Source of the DNA: an uncultured Chitinophaga sp.
Lineage (GTDB): Bacteria > Bacteroidota > Bacteroidia > Cytophagales > Cyclobacteriaceae
Length of the DNA: 64,000 nt
Reading direction: 5' to 3'
NCBI GenBank assembly: GCA_902168205.1
Contig: CABHOK010000014.1
Coordinates: forward strand, 248,001 to 312,000
Part shown: one piece after another, positions 1-9,365 of the stretch
Numbering within the stretch: the stretch's first letter is position 1
Layout of the letters: every line of letters begins with the position of its first letter
Made by a program: the position numbers and the translations under genes
The notes under the pieces: model-generated
The model's input: only the letters and a program-made list of their open reading frames with translations
Database searches by the model: none
What the model was told of the DNA's origin: nothing

Positions 1-295
1 TATCATAATGCTTTACCCAACTGGATGGCCGATGTGCTGATGGAAATTTTATACCACACTTTGTTACGATCTCCATCTTTCCGCGAAGGGAAGAACTACC
101 GCGTAGTACATTTCCAAAAATTGCTTCGTTGCCATGATCGCCATATATATCTGCGTGATCAAAGGTAGTGATGCCTTGTTCAAGCGATGTGCCGATCAAG
201 TGATGTACGGATGCTTCAGATAAATTCCAGCGCCATGCACCGGCAATGATGCGCGAAAACTCAGGACCCTGAGCATGTAGTTTTCTTCGTTCCAT
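1..295 (-). CDS. Aldo/keto reductase, N-terminal part (cut by window edge)
   Basis: NADPH-dependent oxidoreductase of the aldo/keto reductase superfamily, probably cytoplasmic and closest in style to the YdhF group. The start codon is the ATG ending at 295 and the frame stays open to the window edge, giving about 98 residues, roughly the first third of a normal 290-320 aa protein. Visible motifs are the TIM-barrel entry with D46 in TTFDHADIYG, Y51 in the same motif, and K79 in EIVTKCG; these match the Asp-Tyr-Lys part of the AKR tetrad. The catalytic His lies outside the window. The substrate cannot be told from the fragment. Nothing links it functionally to the secreted protein encoded upstream. 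Confidence 0.85.
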   Translation of the reverse strand, partial: MERRKLHAQGPEFSRIIAGAWRWNLSEASVHHLIGTSLEQGITTFDHADIYGDHGNEAIFGNVLRGSSSLRGKMEIVTKCGIKFPSAHRPSSWVKHYD

Positions 296-368
296 AAGTT
301 GACAAAGTGAAATATAGCGTCAACCTAATGTGAACATTTTAAATAACAAAAGGGAAAATGATGAGCAG

Positions 369-1103
369 TTATTTTCTGCTTCCGTAGAAGAGCGTAATGA
401 AGAGTGTGGGGAACACGGAGTAATTTTTTGCTGCCGGCATCAGCTCGATCTTTTTGGTATAGGCATCGATTAGAAAACCTGCTTCAAAACCTGTCACCTG
501 GCTTTTAGTTGTACCCAATTCAAAGTTGATAGCTGCTTTCAGGTTGGCACCGGGCACGATCTTCGATTCATCTATACCTTCAAACAATCTCCCGGTACCC
601 ATGATATCTTCTGCCGCCATGCCTTGTTGGTATTGTACAGAACGGGAAACCAGGTCGCTGCTGCGTGCATACTCCACATAGTAAGGTGCCACTACACCAA
701 TGGTAGGACCAATCGCGAGTATACCTTTTATTTCCACGCCTTGCTGCGGAGCTTTCTTGAATAGGATGCGATCACGGCCGTACTGAAGACGAAACGCATA
801 GAGATAATTACTCTTTCCGTAAATGAAATAATTACCGGTATTGATGGAGTTGGTGCGTACCTCCTGTGGGTGTTTAACATTCATAACCTCGAGACCGAAA
901 GTCTCCAGTGTGCGATCGTTCAGCTTTCTTGCTTTCTTGAAAACAAGTCCACCGATCAAACCACCCGATGTATTCTTGTTTATACCCCAAGTAAATTCTG
1001 ATTGATATTCATAACTATCCTGCGTCTGTGCATGAACGCCTGATGATAGAATTACAGTGCAAACTGTTAAAATTAAACCCGATACAGACCGCAGCATCCT
1101 CAC
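369..1103 (-). CDS. Secreted, probable outer-membrane beta-barrel protein, function unknown
   Basis: A 244-residue protein starting with GTG at 1103; the in-frame ATG at 1097 gives an equally good signal peptide (MLRSVSGLILTV, hydrophobic core ending VHAQ). The mature part has alternating polar/aromatic stretches (for example YFIYGKSNYLYAFRLQYGRD) and ends in aromatic-rich TLFITLFYG, which suits a small outer-membrane barrel in Bacteroidetes. No catalytic motif is visible and I do not recognise a characterised family. It lies 192 bp downstream of ytxJ with its own -7-like box at 1144-1151, so it is probably transcribed separately. Confidence 0.7.
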   Translation of the reverse strand: MRMLRSVSGLILTVCTVILSSGVHAQTQDSYEYQSEFTWGINKNTSGGLIGGLVFKKARKLNDRTLETFGLEVMNVKHPQEVRTNSINTGNYFIYGKSNYLYAFRLQYGRDRILFKKAPQQGVEIKGILAIGPTIGVVAPYYVEYARSSDLVSRSVQYQQGMAAEDIMGTGRLFEGIDESKIVPGANLKAAINFELGTTKSQVTGFEAGFLIDAYTKKIELMPAAKNYSVFPTLFITLFYGSRK

Positions 1104-1143
1104 AAAATCTTTATGATAAATTTAGAATTTTAAATACCTAACG

Positions 1144-1151
1144 CAAATATA
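1144..1151 (-). promoter_or_regulatory. Bacteroidetes -7 box upstream of the barrel protein gene
   Basis: On the minus strand this reads TATATTTG, an exact fit to the Bacteroidetes sigma-A -7 consensus TAnnTTTG. It lies about 40 bases before the GTG/ATG starts at 1103/1097. I could not find a clear -33 TTG about 20 bases upstream, so the promoter call rests on one half only. Confidence 0.4.
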
Positions 1152-1295
1152 ATCCTGAAGTTATTCGAACGATTTTAAAGATTATTACACTTCAGGACAT
1201 TCACTGGAATAGACGCGACAACCTTGTTAAAAACAGCAAAATTCTTTGGACATGGAATCCTAAGGGGCATTTTAAGGCCAAGTCCAAAACTATCA

Positions 1296-1643
1296 CTAAC
1301 TCTTTAGCTCTTCGCGAATCTGGTTGTAATCTATACCTAAATGCGATCGGTCGTAAACAGCTTTGCCATCGGCAATGATCAGTAGCTGAGGCGATTCATG
1401 TTCAATCTCAAACTGTTCGGCTATCTGGTTAGACACTTCCCGGTATGAAATCAGATCCAGGTAATACGCTTTCACGTTTCCAAGCTCTTCCTGCTTCCAG
1501 TTGCGCTCCAGTCGGTCCAGCACCATGCGGCTGGTGGAACAACGTGTACTGTGTTTAAAAATAACAACCGGCTTTTCTTTTGACTCTTCCCGAATCTGCT
1601 CGAGTTGACTAACTGTGTTTAATTCATTCCATTTCATAAGCAT
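1296..1643 (-). CDS. ytxJ: YtxJ-like bacillithiol-system thioredoxin-fold protein
   Basis: A 115-residue cytoplasmic protein of the YtxJ family, a monothiol glutaredoxin-like group thought to act on bacillithiolated proteins in Firmicutes and Bacteroidetes. The diagnostic segment is VVIFKHSTRCSTSRM with the single active-site Cys35; the rest follows a thioredoxin fold, with the conserved ESPQLLII strand before SHLGI near the C-terminus. Start may be ATG 1643 or ATG 1637. It begins two bases after the stop of the repeat protein gene (1646-4024), so the two are almost certainly cotranscribed. Why a cytosolic redox protein is paired with a secreted basic repeat protein is unclear. Assignment to the family is firm; the substrate is inferred. 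Confidence 0.85.
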   Translation of the reverse strand: MLMKWNELNTVSQLEQIREESKEKPVVIFKHSTRCSTSRMVLDRLERNWKQEELGNVKAYYLDLISYREVSNQIAEQFEIEHESPQLLIIADGKAVYDRSHLGIDYNQIREELKS

Positions 1644-1645
1644 CG

Positions 1646-4024
1646 TTATTCATACCACAATCCTTTTTCACCTTTGTCGTAACGAGGTCTATGTCCTTTG
1701 TCTTTAAGATGATCGGGCTGTGTTTCTTCTTTCTTAAATAAACGCGCCCACCACAATTTAAAGTTCGTCAGCAAATCTCTTTCGCTGTCAACATTATTCT
1801 TGTTGATCTTCACAAATTTTGCATCCGGATGGAGTGCGCGGTTTTTCTCGAAGAGTCTGAACTTCTGCATCTTGATATTTCCCTGGTAATCCGTTGAGCG
1901 TGCAAACGCTTTTCCGGGTTCGCGCACGCGCAGCGCTTCTTCTGAACTGCTTGGATTACGAACATATTTCCATTGCTTCATCTTTATCTGAAGCTCACCA
2001 ACGGCATAAGTAGCTTTCGTTGGCTTCAGTTTAGGTGTAGCCTCTTCTGCAGCGTTTTCATTCCGTACATACTTGCGTGTGCGTACTGCGATCTGGTATC
2101 CATCCACTTCATAGGTAGGACTCTTCGGGCGCTTTTTCTTAATAGCATTTTCGTTTGCCTTCGGATTCCGGATATAGTCTTTCCAGAATCGTGGTCGCCT
2201 GATGGTTCCGGTAAATTCTTCACCCTGATCTGAAAAGCCGGGCTGTACTGAAAACATTTTCATCTTTCCAGGATAGCCTCCTACCTGGCGAGCTGATGCC
2301 GGCGGTGTTCTTACTGCTATAGGCTTCTCTTTGTTATTCCACAATTTACCACTGATACTTCCGCCACCTTTAACAGGACGTTTCCCTTGCATACCTTCTG
2401 TATAGCGCTGCAAGCCTTGAGACCTTGCGCCTGGTGTACGCACGGGTATAGGTGTCTCGCGGTTATTCCATAATTTACCACTCACACTACCACCACCTTT
2501 TAATGGACGTCTGCCTTTCATGCCTGTAGTATAGCGTTGCAATCCCTGAGACCTTGCTCCCGGAGTACGAACCGGTACGGGTGTCTCACGATTATTCCAT
2601 GCGCGACCGCTTACACTGCCGCCTCCTTTCAGCGGGCGTACACCTTTCATCCGTACAGCGTACATGCCTGCAGATTTAGCACCCGGTGGACGCACCGGTA
2701 TAGCAGACTGTTTATTATTCCACAGTTTACCACTAACACTGCCACCTCCTTTTAAAGGACGTCTGCCTTTCATTCTGTTAGAATATATACCTGCAGATTT
2801 AGCACCTGGCGGACGCACGGGTATAGCAGACTGTTTATTATTCCACAATCTTCCACTGACACTGCCGCCTCCCTTCGATGCTCTGCGACCGCGAAGTTGT
2901 GATTGATATCTTCCCAAACGACTTGCTCCTATACCAGGTCCTCTCGGTGCAACTTTACCTTGTACCTGTCCTGAACGTGTCCTGGTACGTACACCTGATG
3001 ATAAGGTTGGTCTTCCTTCTATTCTTTTCTTAGAAGTATAATTCCTGCTTCGTAATCTTCTGCCGGCTATATCACCAGTCCATGCTTTTGGTTTTGTGCG
3101 TGTAGCCGAACGGTAGCTTCCGGCAGCCGGGCCACGATATGGTCTTTCACCAACGCGTTTTCTTCCTGCGTACGGTTTGAATCCCGGAGCTATTACCCCG
3201 GGTCGGGGCGTTTCATAATTTTTAGTGCGAAGTGGCCTGCCGGCTATATCGCCTTCGTATGCGCGTTCCGGTTTGCGTTTAGGTCTCGGAAAGCTTGCAA
3301 ATATATTTGTACTTCTTCGTGCTATAAATGAACGCGAAGCCGAGCGCGGCACTACTTTTCTCTTTCGCTTTGGGCGTGGTCCGTCCGGGTCGCCTTGTAA
3401 TTTATTGAGTCGCGCTAATGTAGATCGGTTGGATACGGCCCGCTGTTTACTCTGCGGAGTTCTTGATGGATTGTGAGTATACTTCCAACGCTGTGGGTAC
3501 ACGTTTCTCGTCTTACCGGTATTACTGCGCGTTCGTACCCCAGAGCCAGATGCCGAGCCACGCCATGCACGTTGCCGCTCACTCGGTCTGCTGTTGGCGT
3601 ACCGTCCGCTCTGAGGAAATACATTTCGTTTGCCTCCTGAACTTTCTTTATCCTGCGTACGGATGCGTCTTCCGCTAATGTCGCCACGCCATGCTCTTTG
3701 TTTATCGCTTGGTCGCGAAGATTCGCGCGGAAACATGCGAATGGATTTACCTGCTTTGGATTCCTTGCGCGGTGTATTCGCGCGTGATGATCTTCGAGGT
3801 TGCGCGCGACTATAGCTTGGTGGCTTAGATGTACGCGTCTTTTTCTTCTTGAAAATCTTAAATCGGTTTTCCCGTTTGGTTCCTCCTCCGGAAGATTGCG
3901 GCCGATCGCCCTTGGTATTTTGAGCCAGAGCTGGCAACGCGAGGAAAAAAAGAATAATGACAAGACCTAGCGACTTGAGGGTCGTTGTAAAAATGGTCGT
4001 GCTATTGTGGATCCTTGCGTTCAA
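1646..4024 (-). CDS. Secreted Arg/Lys-rich repeat protein, function unknown
   Basis: A 792-residue protein from a TTG start, with a long n-region and a hydrophobic signal core near residues 17-34 ending PALAQ. The mature protein is very rich in Arg, Lys, Gly, Ser and Pro. It has four visible zones. Residues about 35-200 carry repeats such as RPSERQRAWRG and GDIAGR.LRT. A middle zone repeats EGDIAGRPLRT and TGDIAGRRLRS. Residues 379-589 are five 41-43-residue tandem units. A C-terminal zone repeats a YIRNP/YVRN motif followed by E-A and Lys-Pro turns. The last 70 residues (LLTNFKLWWARLFKKEE and onward) look like a conserved non-repeat tail. No enzymatic motif, membrane segment after the signal, or T9SS C-terminal domain is evident. 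I recall similar tails in other Cytophagales but know of no function. A structural, polyanion-binding or cell-surface matrix role is a guess. It is translationally close to ytxJ, two bases downstream. Confidence 0.75.
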   Translation of the reverse strand: MNARIHNSTTIFTTTLKSLGLVIILFFLALPALAQNTKGDRPQSSGGGTKRENRFKIFKKKKTRTSKPPSYSRAQPRRSSRANTPRKESKAGKSIRMFPRESSRPSDKQRAWRGDISGRRIRTQDKESSGGKRNVFPQSGRYANSRPSERQRAWRGSASGSGVRTRSNTGKTRNVYPQRWKYTHNPSRTPQSKQRAVSNRSTLARLNKLQGDPDGPRPKRKRKVVPRSASRSFIARRSTNIFASFPRPKRKPERAYEGDIAGRPLRTKNYETPRPGVIAPGFKPYAGRKRVGERPYRGPAAGSYRSATRTKPKAWTGDIAGRRLRSRNYTSKKRIEGRPTLSSGVRTRTRSGQVQGKVAPRGPGIGASRLGRYQSQLRGRRASKGGGSVSGRLWNNKQSAIPVRPPGAKSAGIYSNRMKGRRPLKGGGSVSGKLWNNKQSAIPVRPPGAKSAGMYAVRMKGVRPLKGGGSVSGRAWNNRETPVPVRTPGARSQGLQRYTTGMKGRRPLKGGGSVSGKLWNNRETPIPVRTPGARSQGLQRYTEGMQGKRPVKGGGSISGKLWNNKEKPIAVRTPPASARQVGGYPGKMKMFSVQPGFSDQGEEFTGTIRRPRFWKDYIRNPKANENAIKKKRPKSPTYEVDGYQIAVRTRKYVRNENAAEEATPKLKPTKATYAVGELQIKMKQWKYVRNPSSSEEALRVREPGKAFARSTDYQGNIKMQKFRLFEKNRALHPDAKFVKINKNNVDSERDLLTNFKLWWARLFKKEETQPDHLKDKGHRPRYDKGEKGLWYE
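2258..2890 (-). repeat. Five tandem 41-43-codon repeats inside the basic repeat protein
   Basis: Five consecutive units encode residues 379-589. Each begins G.RPLKGGGSVSGKLWNN and continues with a Pro-Val-Arg turn (IPVRPPGAKSAG or PVRTPGARSQG), ending in M-K or M-Q. Lengths are 41, 41, 43, 43 and 43 residues with no gaps between units. Units 1-2 and units 3-4 are most alike, which suggests duplication in pairs. DNA identity between units is high enough to see by eye, so the array may change copy number by recombination. Confidence 0.9.
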
Positions 4025-4179
4025 AAAATGTTAAAGAAACAGGCCAAGATAGTAAAAATTGCTTTCTGGATTTCAGAACGTATGATAAAGCGTTTTATTG
4101 GATTTTTCTGAAGGTCAAAATAACAACACAGGCGTCCGGGCAATCCGTCCTTCCGTTGCAACATTTATTTCAGACATAT

Positions 4180-6159
4180 TCAATACTTCAACAGCGATTC
4201 AATTTTTGCCTTGAGCCTCACCTTGGGCAGGAAGTTGTGTTCCAATGTAGGCGCAAACGGAATGGCGGTATCCAGACTCGCTTCGCGCATCACGGGTGCA
4301 TCGAGGTGCTCAAAACAATGCTCATTGATCCATGCTGCTATCTCGGCCCCTACCCCTCCCGTTAGAGTATCTTCGTGCAGCACAAGAACGCGGTTTGTCT
4401 TCTTCACAGATTCCAGCACGGCATCTTTATCCCACGGAAGCAATGTTCGCAGGTCGATAACATCAGCATCAACATCCGGAAGTGTATCCAGAATTTCAGT
4501 CGCCCAATGTACACCCATACCATACGTAACGATCGATAACGAAGAACCCTCTCGCACGAGTCGGGCTTTTCCAATCTCCACCGTATAATAGTCATCTGGT
4601 ATAAGATCCTTCAGCGTTCTATACATCAGCTTGTGTTCAAAGTACATTACCGGATTAGGATCTTCGAGCGCGGCACACAACAATCCTTTCGCATCATACG
4701 GGTTGGAAGGATATACTATTTTTAATCCCGGTGTATGAAAGAACCACGCTTCATTGCTCTGCGAATGGAAAGGTCCTGCGGCAGTACCAGCCCCGGTAGG
4801 CATACGCACGACAACATCTGCAGCCTGCCCCCAGCGCCAATGCGTTTTAGCAAGATTGTTTACGATCTGGTTGAAGCCTTCGGTAACAAAATCTGCAAAC
4901 TGCATTTCAACCATAGCCTTCATTCCTTTTACAGAAAGACCAAGGCCGGTACCCACAATCGCAGCTTCGCAGAGTGGCGTATTTCGTACGCGCGCTTTAC
5001 CAAACTTCTCAACAAAGCCTTCGGTAATTTTAAATACACCGCCATACTCGGCAATGTCTTGTCCCATCAGCACCAGATTATCAAAGCGCTCCATACTTTG
5101 TCGCAAGCCATCGCTTATCGCATCGATGAAACGCTTTTCTGATTTTTTTTCTGTGACCGGTTCAATCACAACCTGGTTGAACGGAGCATATACATCTGCC
5201 AGCTCTCGCTCCGTGCTTGCTTCCGGATGTTTCTCTTCAAAGGCTATCGCTAAGCCATCTTCAATTTCTTTCTTCAGCCGCTTGCGTAAAGTATCTATAT
5301 ATGCAGCGTCAATCACGCCTTGCTCCGTGAGATACTTTTCAAAATTTTCTACCGGATCTTTTTTTGCCCACGTGTCCATCAGTTCTTTCGGAACATATTT
5401 AGTACCGGAAGCTTCTTCATGACCACGCATGCGAAATGTTATACACTCCAGTAGTATAGGTCTTGGGTTGTCTCTCAGTTTTTCGACAAGCGTTAACACG
5501 GTATCATATACCTCCAGCACATTGTTGCCATCTACCTGCACACCTTCTATACCATAACCTATAGCTTTGTCGATAAACTGTTTGCACCGAAACTGCTCGT
5601 TGCTTGGTGTTGACAATCCATAGCCATTGTTCTCGATTACAAAAATTACCGGCAAGTCCCACACGGCCGCTACATTTATACCTTCATGAAAGTCACCTTC
5701 GCTGGTGCCACCATCGCCATTGAATACCACGGTAACTTTCTTTTCGCCTTTCAATTTACTGGCCAGTGCTATACCATCGGCCACACCGTTTTGCGGACCT
5801 AGGTGCGAGATCATTCCAACAATATGATGTTCATTGGTTCCGAAATGAAACGAGCGGTCTCTTCCTTTTGTATAGCCCGCGGGAGTGCCTTGCCATTGCG
5901 CAAAAAGTTTTTCAAAGGGCATATCGCGCCCCGTGAACACACCAAGGTTCCGGTGCATCGGCAATATGTATTCGTCTTTTTGCAAGGCCTGGGTTATACC
6001 TACCGAGATGGCCTCCTGCCCGATGCCGCTAAACCATTTGCTTATTTTGTTTTGCCGTAACAGAATGAGCATCTTCTCCTCGATCAATCTTGGAAAGAGC
6101 AAAGACTCATATAGTTTTTTAAGAACGCTATCGCTGTAACTTTTCCGGTTGAATTTCAT
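4180..6159 (-). CDS. Fused E1 alpha/beta subunit of a branched-chain-type 2-oxoacid dehydrogenase
   Basis: A thiamine-diphosphate enzyme that decarboxylates a 2-oxoacid and passes the acyl group to a lipoyl E2 subunit. I place the start at ATG 6159 (658 aa); the frame extends to a TTG at 6210 but the extra residues are not typical. Residues about 10-330 are the alpha half, with the ThDP motif running from GDG at 148-150 to ENN at 176-178. The beta half starts near residue 345 (KRFIDAISDGLRQSMERFDNL) with the transketolase pyrimidine domain and the C-terminal domain (VDADVIDLRTLLPWD). The single-chain alpha-beta arrangement is usual in Bacteroidetes for the branched-chain 2-oxoacid or related complex. 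No E2 or E3 gene is in the window, so the exact substrate is inferred. Its promoter region is shared with the divergent kinase gene at 6290. Confidence 0.9.
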   Translation of the reverse strand: MKFNRKSYSDSVLKKLYESLLFPRLIEEKMLILLRQNKISKWFSGIGQEAISVGITQALQKDEYILPMHRNLGVFTGRDMPFEKLFAQWQGTPAGYTKGRDRSFHFGTNEHHIVGMISHLGPQNGVADGIALASKLKGEKKVTVVFNGDGGTSEGDFHEGINVAAVWDLPVIFVIENNGYGLSTPSNEQFRCKQFIDKAIGYGIEGVQVDGNNVLEVYDTVLTLVEKLRDNPRPILLECITFRMRGHEEASGTKYVPKELMDTWAKKDPVENFEKYLTEQGVIDAAYIDTLRKRLKKEIEDGLAIAFEEKHPEASTERELADVYAPFNQVVIEPVTEKKSEKRFIDAISDGLRQSMERFDNLVLMGQDIAEYGGVFKITEGFVEKFGKARVRNTPLCEAAIVGTGLGLSVKGMKAMVEMQFADFVTEGFNQIVNNLAKTHWRWGQAADVVVRMPTGAGTAAGPFHSQSNEAWFFHTPGLKIVYPSNPYDAKGLLCAALEDPNPVMYFEHKLMYRTLKDLIPDDYYTVEIGKARLVREGSSLSIVTYGMGVHWATEILDTLPDVDADVIDLRTLLPWDKDAVLESVKKTNRVLVLHEDTLTGGVGAEIAAWINEHCFEHLDAPVMREASLDTAIPFAPTLEHNFLPKVRLKAKIESLLKY

Positions 6160-6289
6160 AACAGGTGCTTGGATGTGAGGGCCAAAGTTAAGCGAGTTTT
6201 TCACTTTCAATAGATTCTACAAATTCTTAATACCGAATCACCACTGGGGTTCAAAACTCTTACTATCTTTATCGTTCATACTGTAGGTA

Positions 6290-9200
6290 ATGAGGTATAG
6301 TTTGTTGATAATCGGTTGCTTGCTCGCGGGCGTGATACATGGGCAGGAGTACCGTTTTCACGAATACCGGGTAGAAGACGGATTACCCAGCGATGTTATC
6401 AAAGCGGTTGCGCAGGACTCTCTCGGATTTTTCTGGATCGCCACGGATGACGGACTTGTAAAGTATGATGGCATCGATTTTCATACCTATAAATCTGCAC
6501 TGCAAAGTCAGTATACCAAAGGTTTCTTAAACACGCGCGATGGTCGTCTGCTTGCCATTGGCGACCTGGATGTGATCGAGATTCAAAATCTCATCGACAC
6601 TGTATTTTTCAAATCACTTATACGCGGAAGCCGAACACCTACTGATTCCACCATCTGGTATCCCAAGTCGATCTATGAAGATAAAGCAGGACTCATCTGG
6701 ATCGGAGAGTCACAATCGGTGGTGGCTTATAACGGTAAAACCTTTCACCGCTACGACTTCGGCATGGCCAACCACTCGCCTATATTTGTGCGGTCGTTCA
6801 ATTTCTTTGAAGACGATGACGGTAATTTATATACCACCTCCTACCAGGGAAAAGTATATCGCTACGACAGGCCTACACGCAGCTTTCTTCAACTCAAAAC
6901 AAACCTGCCCTATGGGGTAAGTCATTTACTTTTTGAGCGCGGACGTTTATGGATTGCTTCGCTGGAAGGACTCTACAAAGCTACATTTAAGTCTGGCGAA
7001 TTGGCCGAAATAAAAATAGCTTTTCCCATCGCGAAAGCTTCACACCTGATATTGACGCCCGACTCAAGTTTATGGGTAAGTACATTTGGCCCCGACATGT
7101 ATCACATTCGTCCGGATAGTCTTTCAACACAACTCGAAGCATTGCTGTTTAATTTCAATGGCATCAATACTTCTTACCAGAGTCGTGAAGGCGATCTGTG
7201 GGTATCGACTGATAAAGGACTTGTACTCGCACAAAAGAATTTGTTTATCTTACCCGATCGTAATTCGGAAGCACACTTCATTGAAGATATTGTACACGAT
7301 CCTGTTAACAATCTTATTTATTATTGCTTTAAAGAAACACTCGTTGAGTTAAAAGAAACTCCCGGTGCTCCGTGGAGAAGACGCGAAATATATAGTAATC
7401 CCAGCAACTATTTTCAATCGCTGCAATTTGGCAAGCAAGGGTTGTGGGCCAGCTCTGCCTTTGACGTATTTCTATTTGAGAATGGCAAAATGAAACGGCA
7501 GTGGAACTTCTCGAAGGAAGGCAATTTTGTTCACGACATTTTTCTCGACTCACATGAAAATGTATGGCTGAGCCAGGCACGCAGCACGACACTAAAAGTA
7601 ATTACCGGAACATTTGATATTAAACACTATGAAGTACCACTGGCAAAGCGGAGTGAGATCAATGTGGTGCGCGAAGGACCGCGTGGTATATATGCTGCAT
7701 CCAGTGGTGTTGGTAATTATTTATTTCTGAAAGCAAATGAAAGTGACGAGTTTCGGAATATAAGTTTGCCGATTGATTTCAAGGTTGTATCCGACCTGAG
7801 CATTCGCGATTTTGCTGTACACAATGATGTACTCTGGCTTGCTACAACGGAGGGACTACTGCGCTACGATCATGAAAGTATAAAACGCGTAGACCTCGGA
7901 GGATCGCTCAGTTATGTTTCCGTAAGTTCGGTTGAAGTAATGGACGATCAAAATATACTCTTCTCCAATTCATTTGGTCTGATCCGCTATAATGTTGTTA
8001 CCGGCGAGTATTGGTTGTACGATGAAAACGCAGGGCTTCCGTCCAACACCATAACTGTGAGAGGTGTTCATATCGATCATTTTAATCGCGTATGGGTGGG
8101 CACTTCGTTTGGCGTAGCATTATCAGCCGGATCTATACTAGGTAATAAACCAACTTTAAAACCTTACTGTGTAGGTGCGCAGGTAAATGGCGACCGCAAG
8201 CAATTTGTAAAAGAACTTGCCGCACCGTATGGTTCCTATATCAACATGCAGTTTTCTCCCATTACGTTTCCGGAGAATAAAATTACGATGCAGTTTCGTG
8301 TAGATGATGACAGCAACTGGCATACACTGGAATCAAGCGAGCTAAGTCTCTCTGATCTTTCGTTCGGGAAACATACTATATATGTACGTGCCCGTAAAAA
8401 CACAGGTTTGGGCTGGAGTGAACCGTCAGAGTTTATTGTCTCCATTGGTAAACCTTACTGGCTCGGCAATAATTTTATTCTCGGAGCATTGCTTGCCGCG
8501 CTGCTTATTGCGTGGATAACATTCTCCATCAGCTCGCACTTTATGCGCAAGCGCAGATTGCATTTACAGGAACTTGTTACCGAGCGTACACACGATCTGC
8601 AAAAAGCCAACGAAGAACTTACGCTTCGCAATTCAGAGCTCGATCGTTTTGTATATAGTGCATCGCACGATCTGAGTGCTCCCCTGAAATCTATACTCGG
8701 ACTTATCATGGTAGCGCGCCTGGATAAATCGCTCGAAAGTCACGAGACGTATTTATCGATGATGGAAAGCAGTGTGCGCAAGCTTGAAGAGTTTATTGAA
8801 GAAGTTGTGAGTTACTCGCGCAACTCGCGCATGCCCATCAAGCTGGAGCGTTTTCATTTTAAAAGTTTTGTCCAGAATATTTTGTACGATCATCAATACG
8901 CGCCAAGCTATAACAAGATATTGTTCATGATTGATGATGGCGCTGCGAAGGAAATGATATCGGATGTTACACGACTGAAAATTATTCTGAACAACCTTAT
9001 TTCAAACGCCATTAAATTTTATTGGACTAATGGTGATCGCAAACCATTTGTGCACATCTCGCTTGCGTGCTCCGATACACGCTACATTATAACCATCGAA
9101 GACAATGGTATCGGTATTGAACCGCAGCATCTCTCGCGTATATTCGATATGTTTTATCGTGCCAACGAAGATGCGCAAGGTTCGGGGCTTGGACTCTACA

Positions 9201-9313
9201 TCCTAAAGGAATCGGTTGCCAAGCTAAAAGGAACTGTTGAAGCCACATCGGTTGTTGGTGAAGGTACTACATTTGTTATTTCGCTTCCACAGGAAAAGCT
9301 GGAAGAAGAATAG
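6290..9313 (+). CDS. Sensor histidine kinase with periplasmic two-component-regulator propeller
   Basis: A 1007-residue membrane sensor. A signal peptide (residues 1-18) is followed by a large periplasmic beta-propeller region with repeated D.L.F.WI/DGLVKYDG and LWIAS blades to about residue 640, then a Y_Y_Y-type Ig-like domain to about 720. One membrane helix lies at about 729-751, then a short coiled coil (residues 755-786) and the kinase core. The phospho-acceptor is H793 in SASHDLSAPLKS (HisKA type). The ATPase has N901 (N box), D938 in DNGIGI and GSGLGL near 964. There is no receiver or AraC domain after residue 1007, so it is not a hybrid (HTCS) protein, and no response regulator gene is adjacent. 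The ligand is unknown. The start ATG 6290 has a proper secretory signal. Confidence 0.9.
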   Translation: MRYSLLIIGCLLAGVIHGQEYRFHEYRVEDGLPSDVIKAVAQDSLGFFWIATDDGLVKYDGIDFHTYKSALQSQYTKGFLNTRDGRLLAIGDLDVIEIQNLIDTVFFKSLIRGSRTPTDSTIWYPKSIYEDKAGLIWIGESQSVVAYNGKTFHRYDFGMANHSPIFVRSFNFFEDDDGNLYTTSYQGKVYRYDRPTRSFLQLKTNLPYGVSHLLFERGRLWIASLEGLYKATFKSGELAEIKIAFPIAKASHLILTPDSSLWVSTFGPDMYHIRPDSLSTQLEALLFNFNGINTSYQSREGDLWVSTDKGLVLAQKNLFILPDRNSEAHFIEDIVHDPVNNLIYYCFKETLVELKETPGAPWRRREIYSNPSNYFQSLQFGKQGLWASSAFDVFLFENGKMKRQWNFSKEGNFVHDIFLDSHENVWLSQARSTTLKVITGTFDIKHYEVPLAKRSEINVVREGPRGIYAASSGVGNYLFLKANESDEFRNISLPIDFKVVSDLSIRDFAVHNDVLWLATTEGLLRYDHESIKRVDLGGSLSYVSVSSVEVMDDQNILFSNSFGLIRYNVVTGEYWLYDENAGLPSNTITVRGVHIDHFNRVWVGTSFGVALSAGSILGNKPTLKPYCVGAQVNGDRKQFVKELAAPYGSYINMQFSPITFPENKITMQFRVDDDSNWHTLESSELSLSDLSFGKHTIYVRARKNTGLGWSEPSEFIVSIGKPYWLGNNFILGALLAALLIAWITFSISSHFMRKRRLHLQELVTERTHDLQKANEELTLRNSELDRFVYSASHDLSAPLKSILGLIMVARLDKSLESHETYLSMMESSVRKLEEFIEEVVSYSRNSRMPIKLERFHFKSFVQNILYDHQYAPSYNKILFMIDDGAAKEMISDVTRLKIILNNLISNAIKFYWTNGDRKPFVHISLACSDTRYIITIEDNGIGIEPQHLSRIFDMFYRANEDAQGSGLGLYILKESVAKLKGTVEATSVVGEGTTFVISLPQEKLEEE

Positions 9314-9365
9314 CGTTGTATTTTTATCACCATCAAATCAATGATCTTGTTATTTTTGAACCTGC

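Noticed and set aside
2258-2890. CRISPR array in the 2.3-2.9 kb repeats
   Set aside because: The repeats are in frame, 123-129 bases long, and have no unique spacers.
3415-3963. 182-codon frame on the minus strand inside the repeat protein gene
   Set aside because: It is an alternate frame of a gene with strong composition bias; it has no signal or domain, and the 792-residue frame has clear repeats and a signal.
4754-5422. 222-codon plus-strand frame opposite the E1 gene
   Set aside because: Antisense shadow of the well-supported dehydrogenase; Ser/Arg-rich product without motifs.
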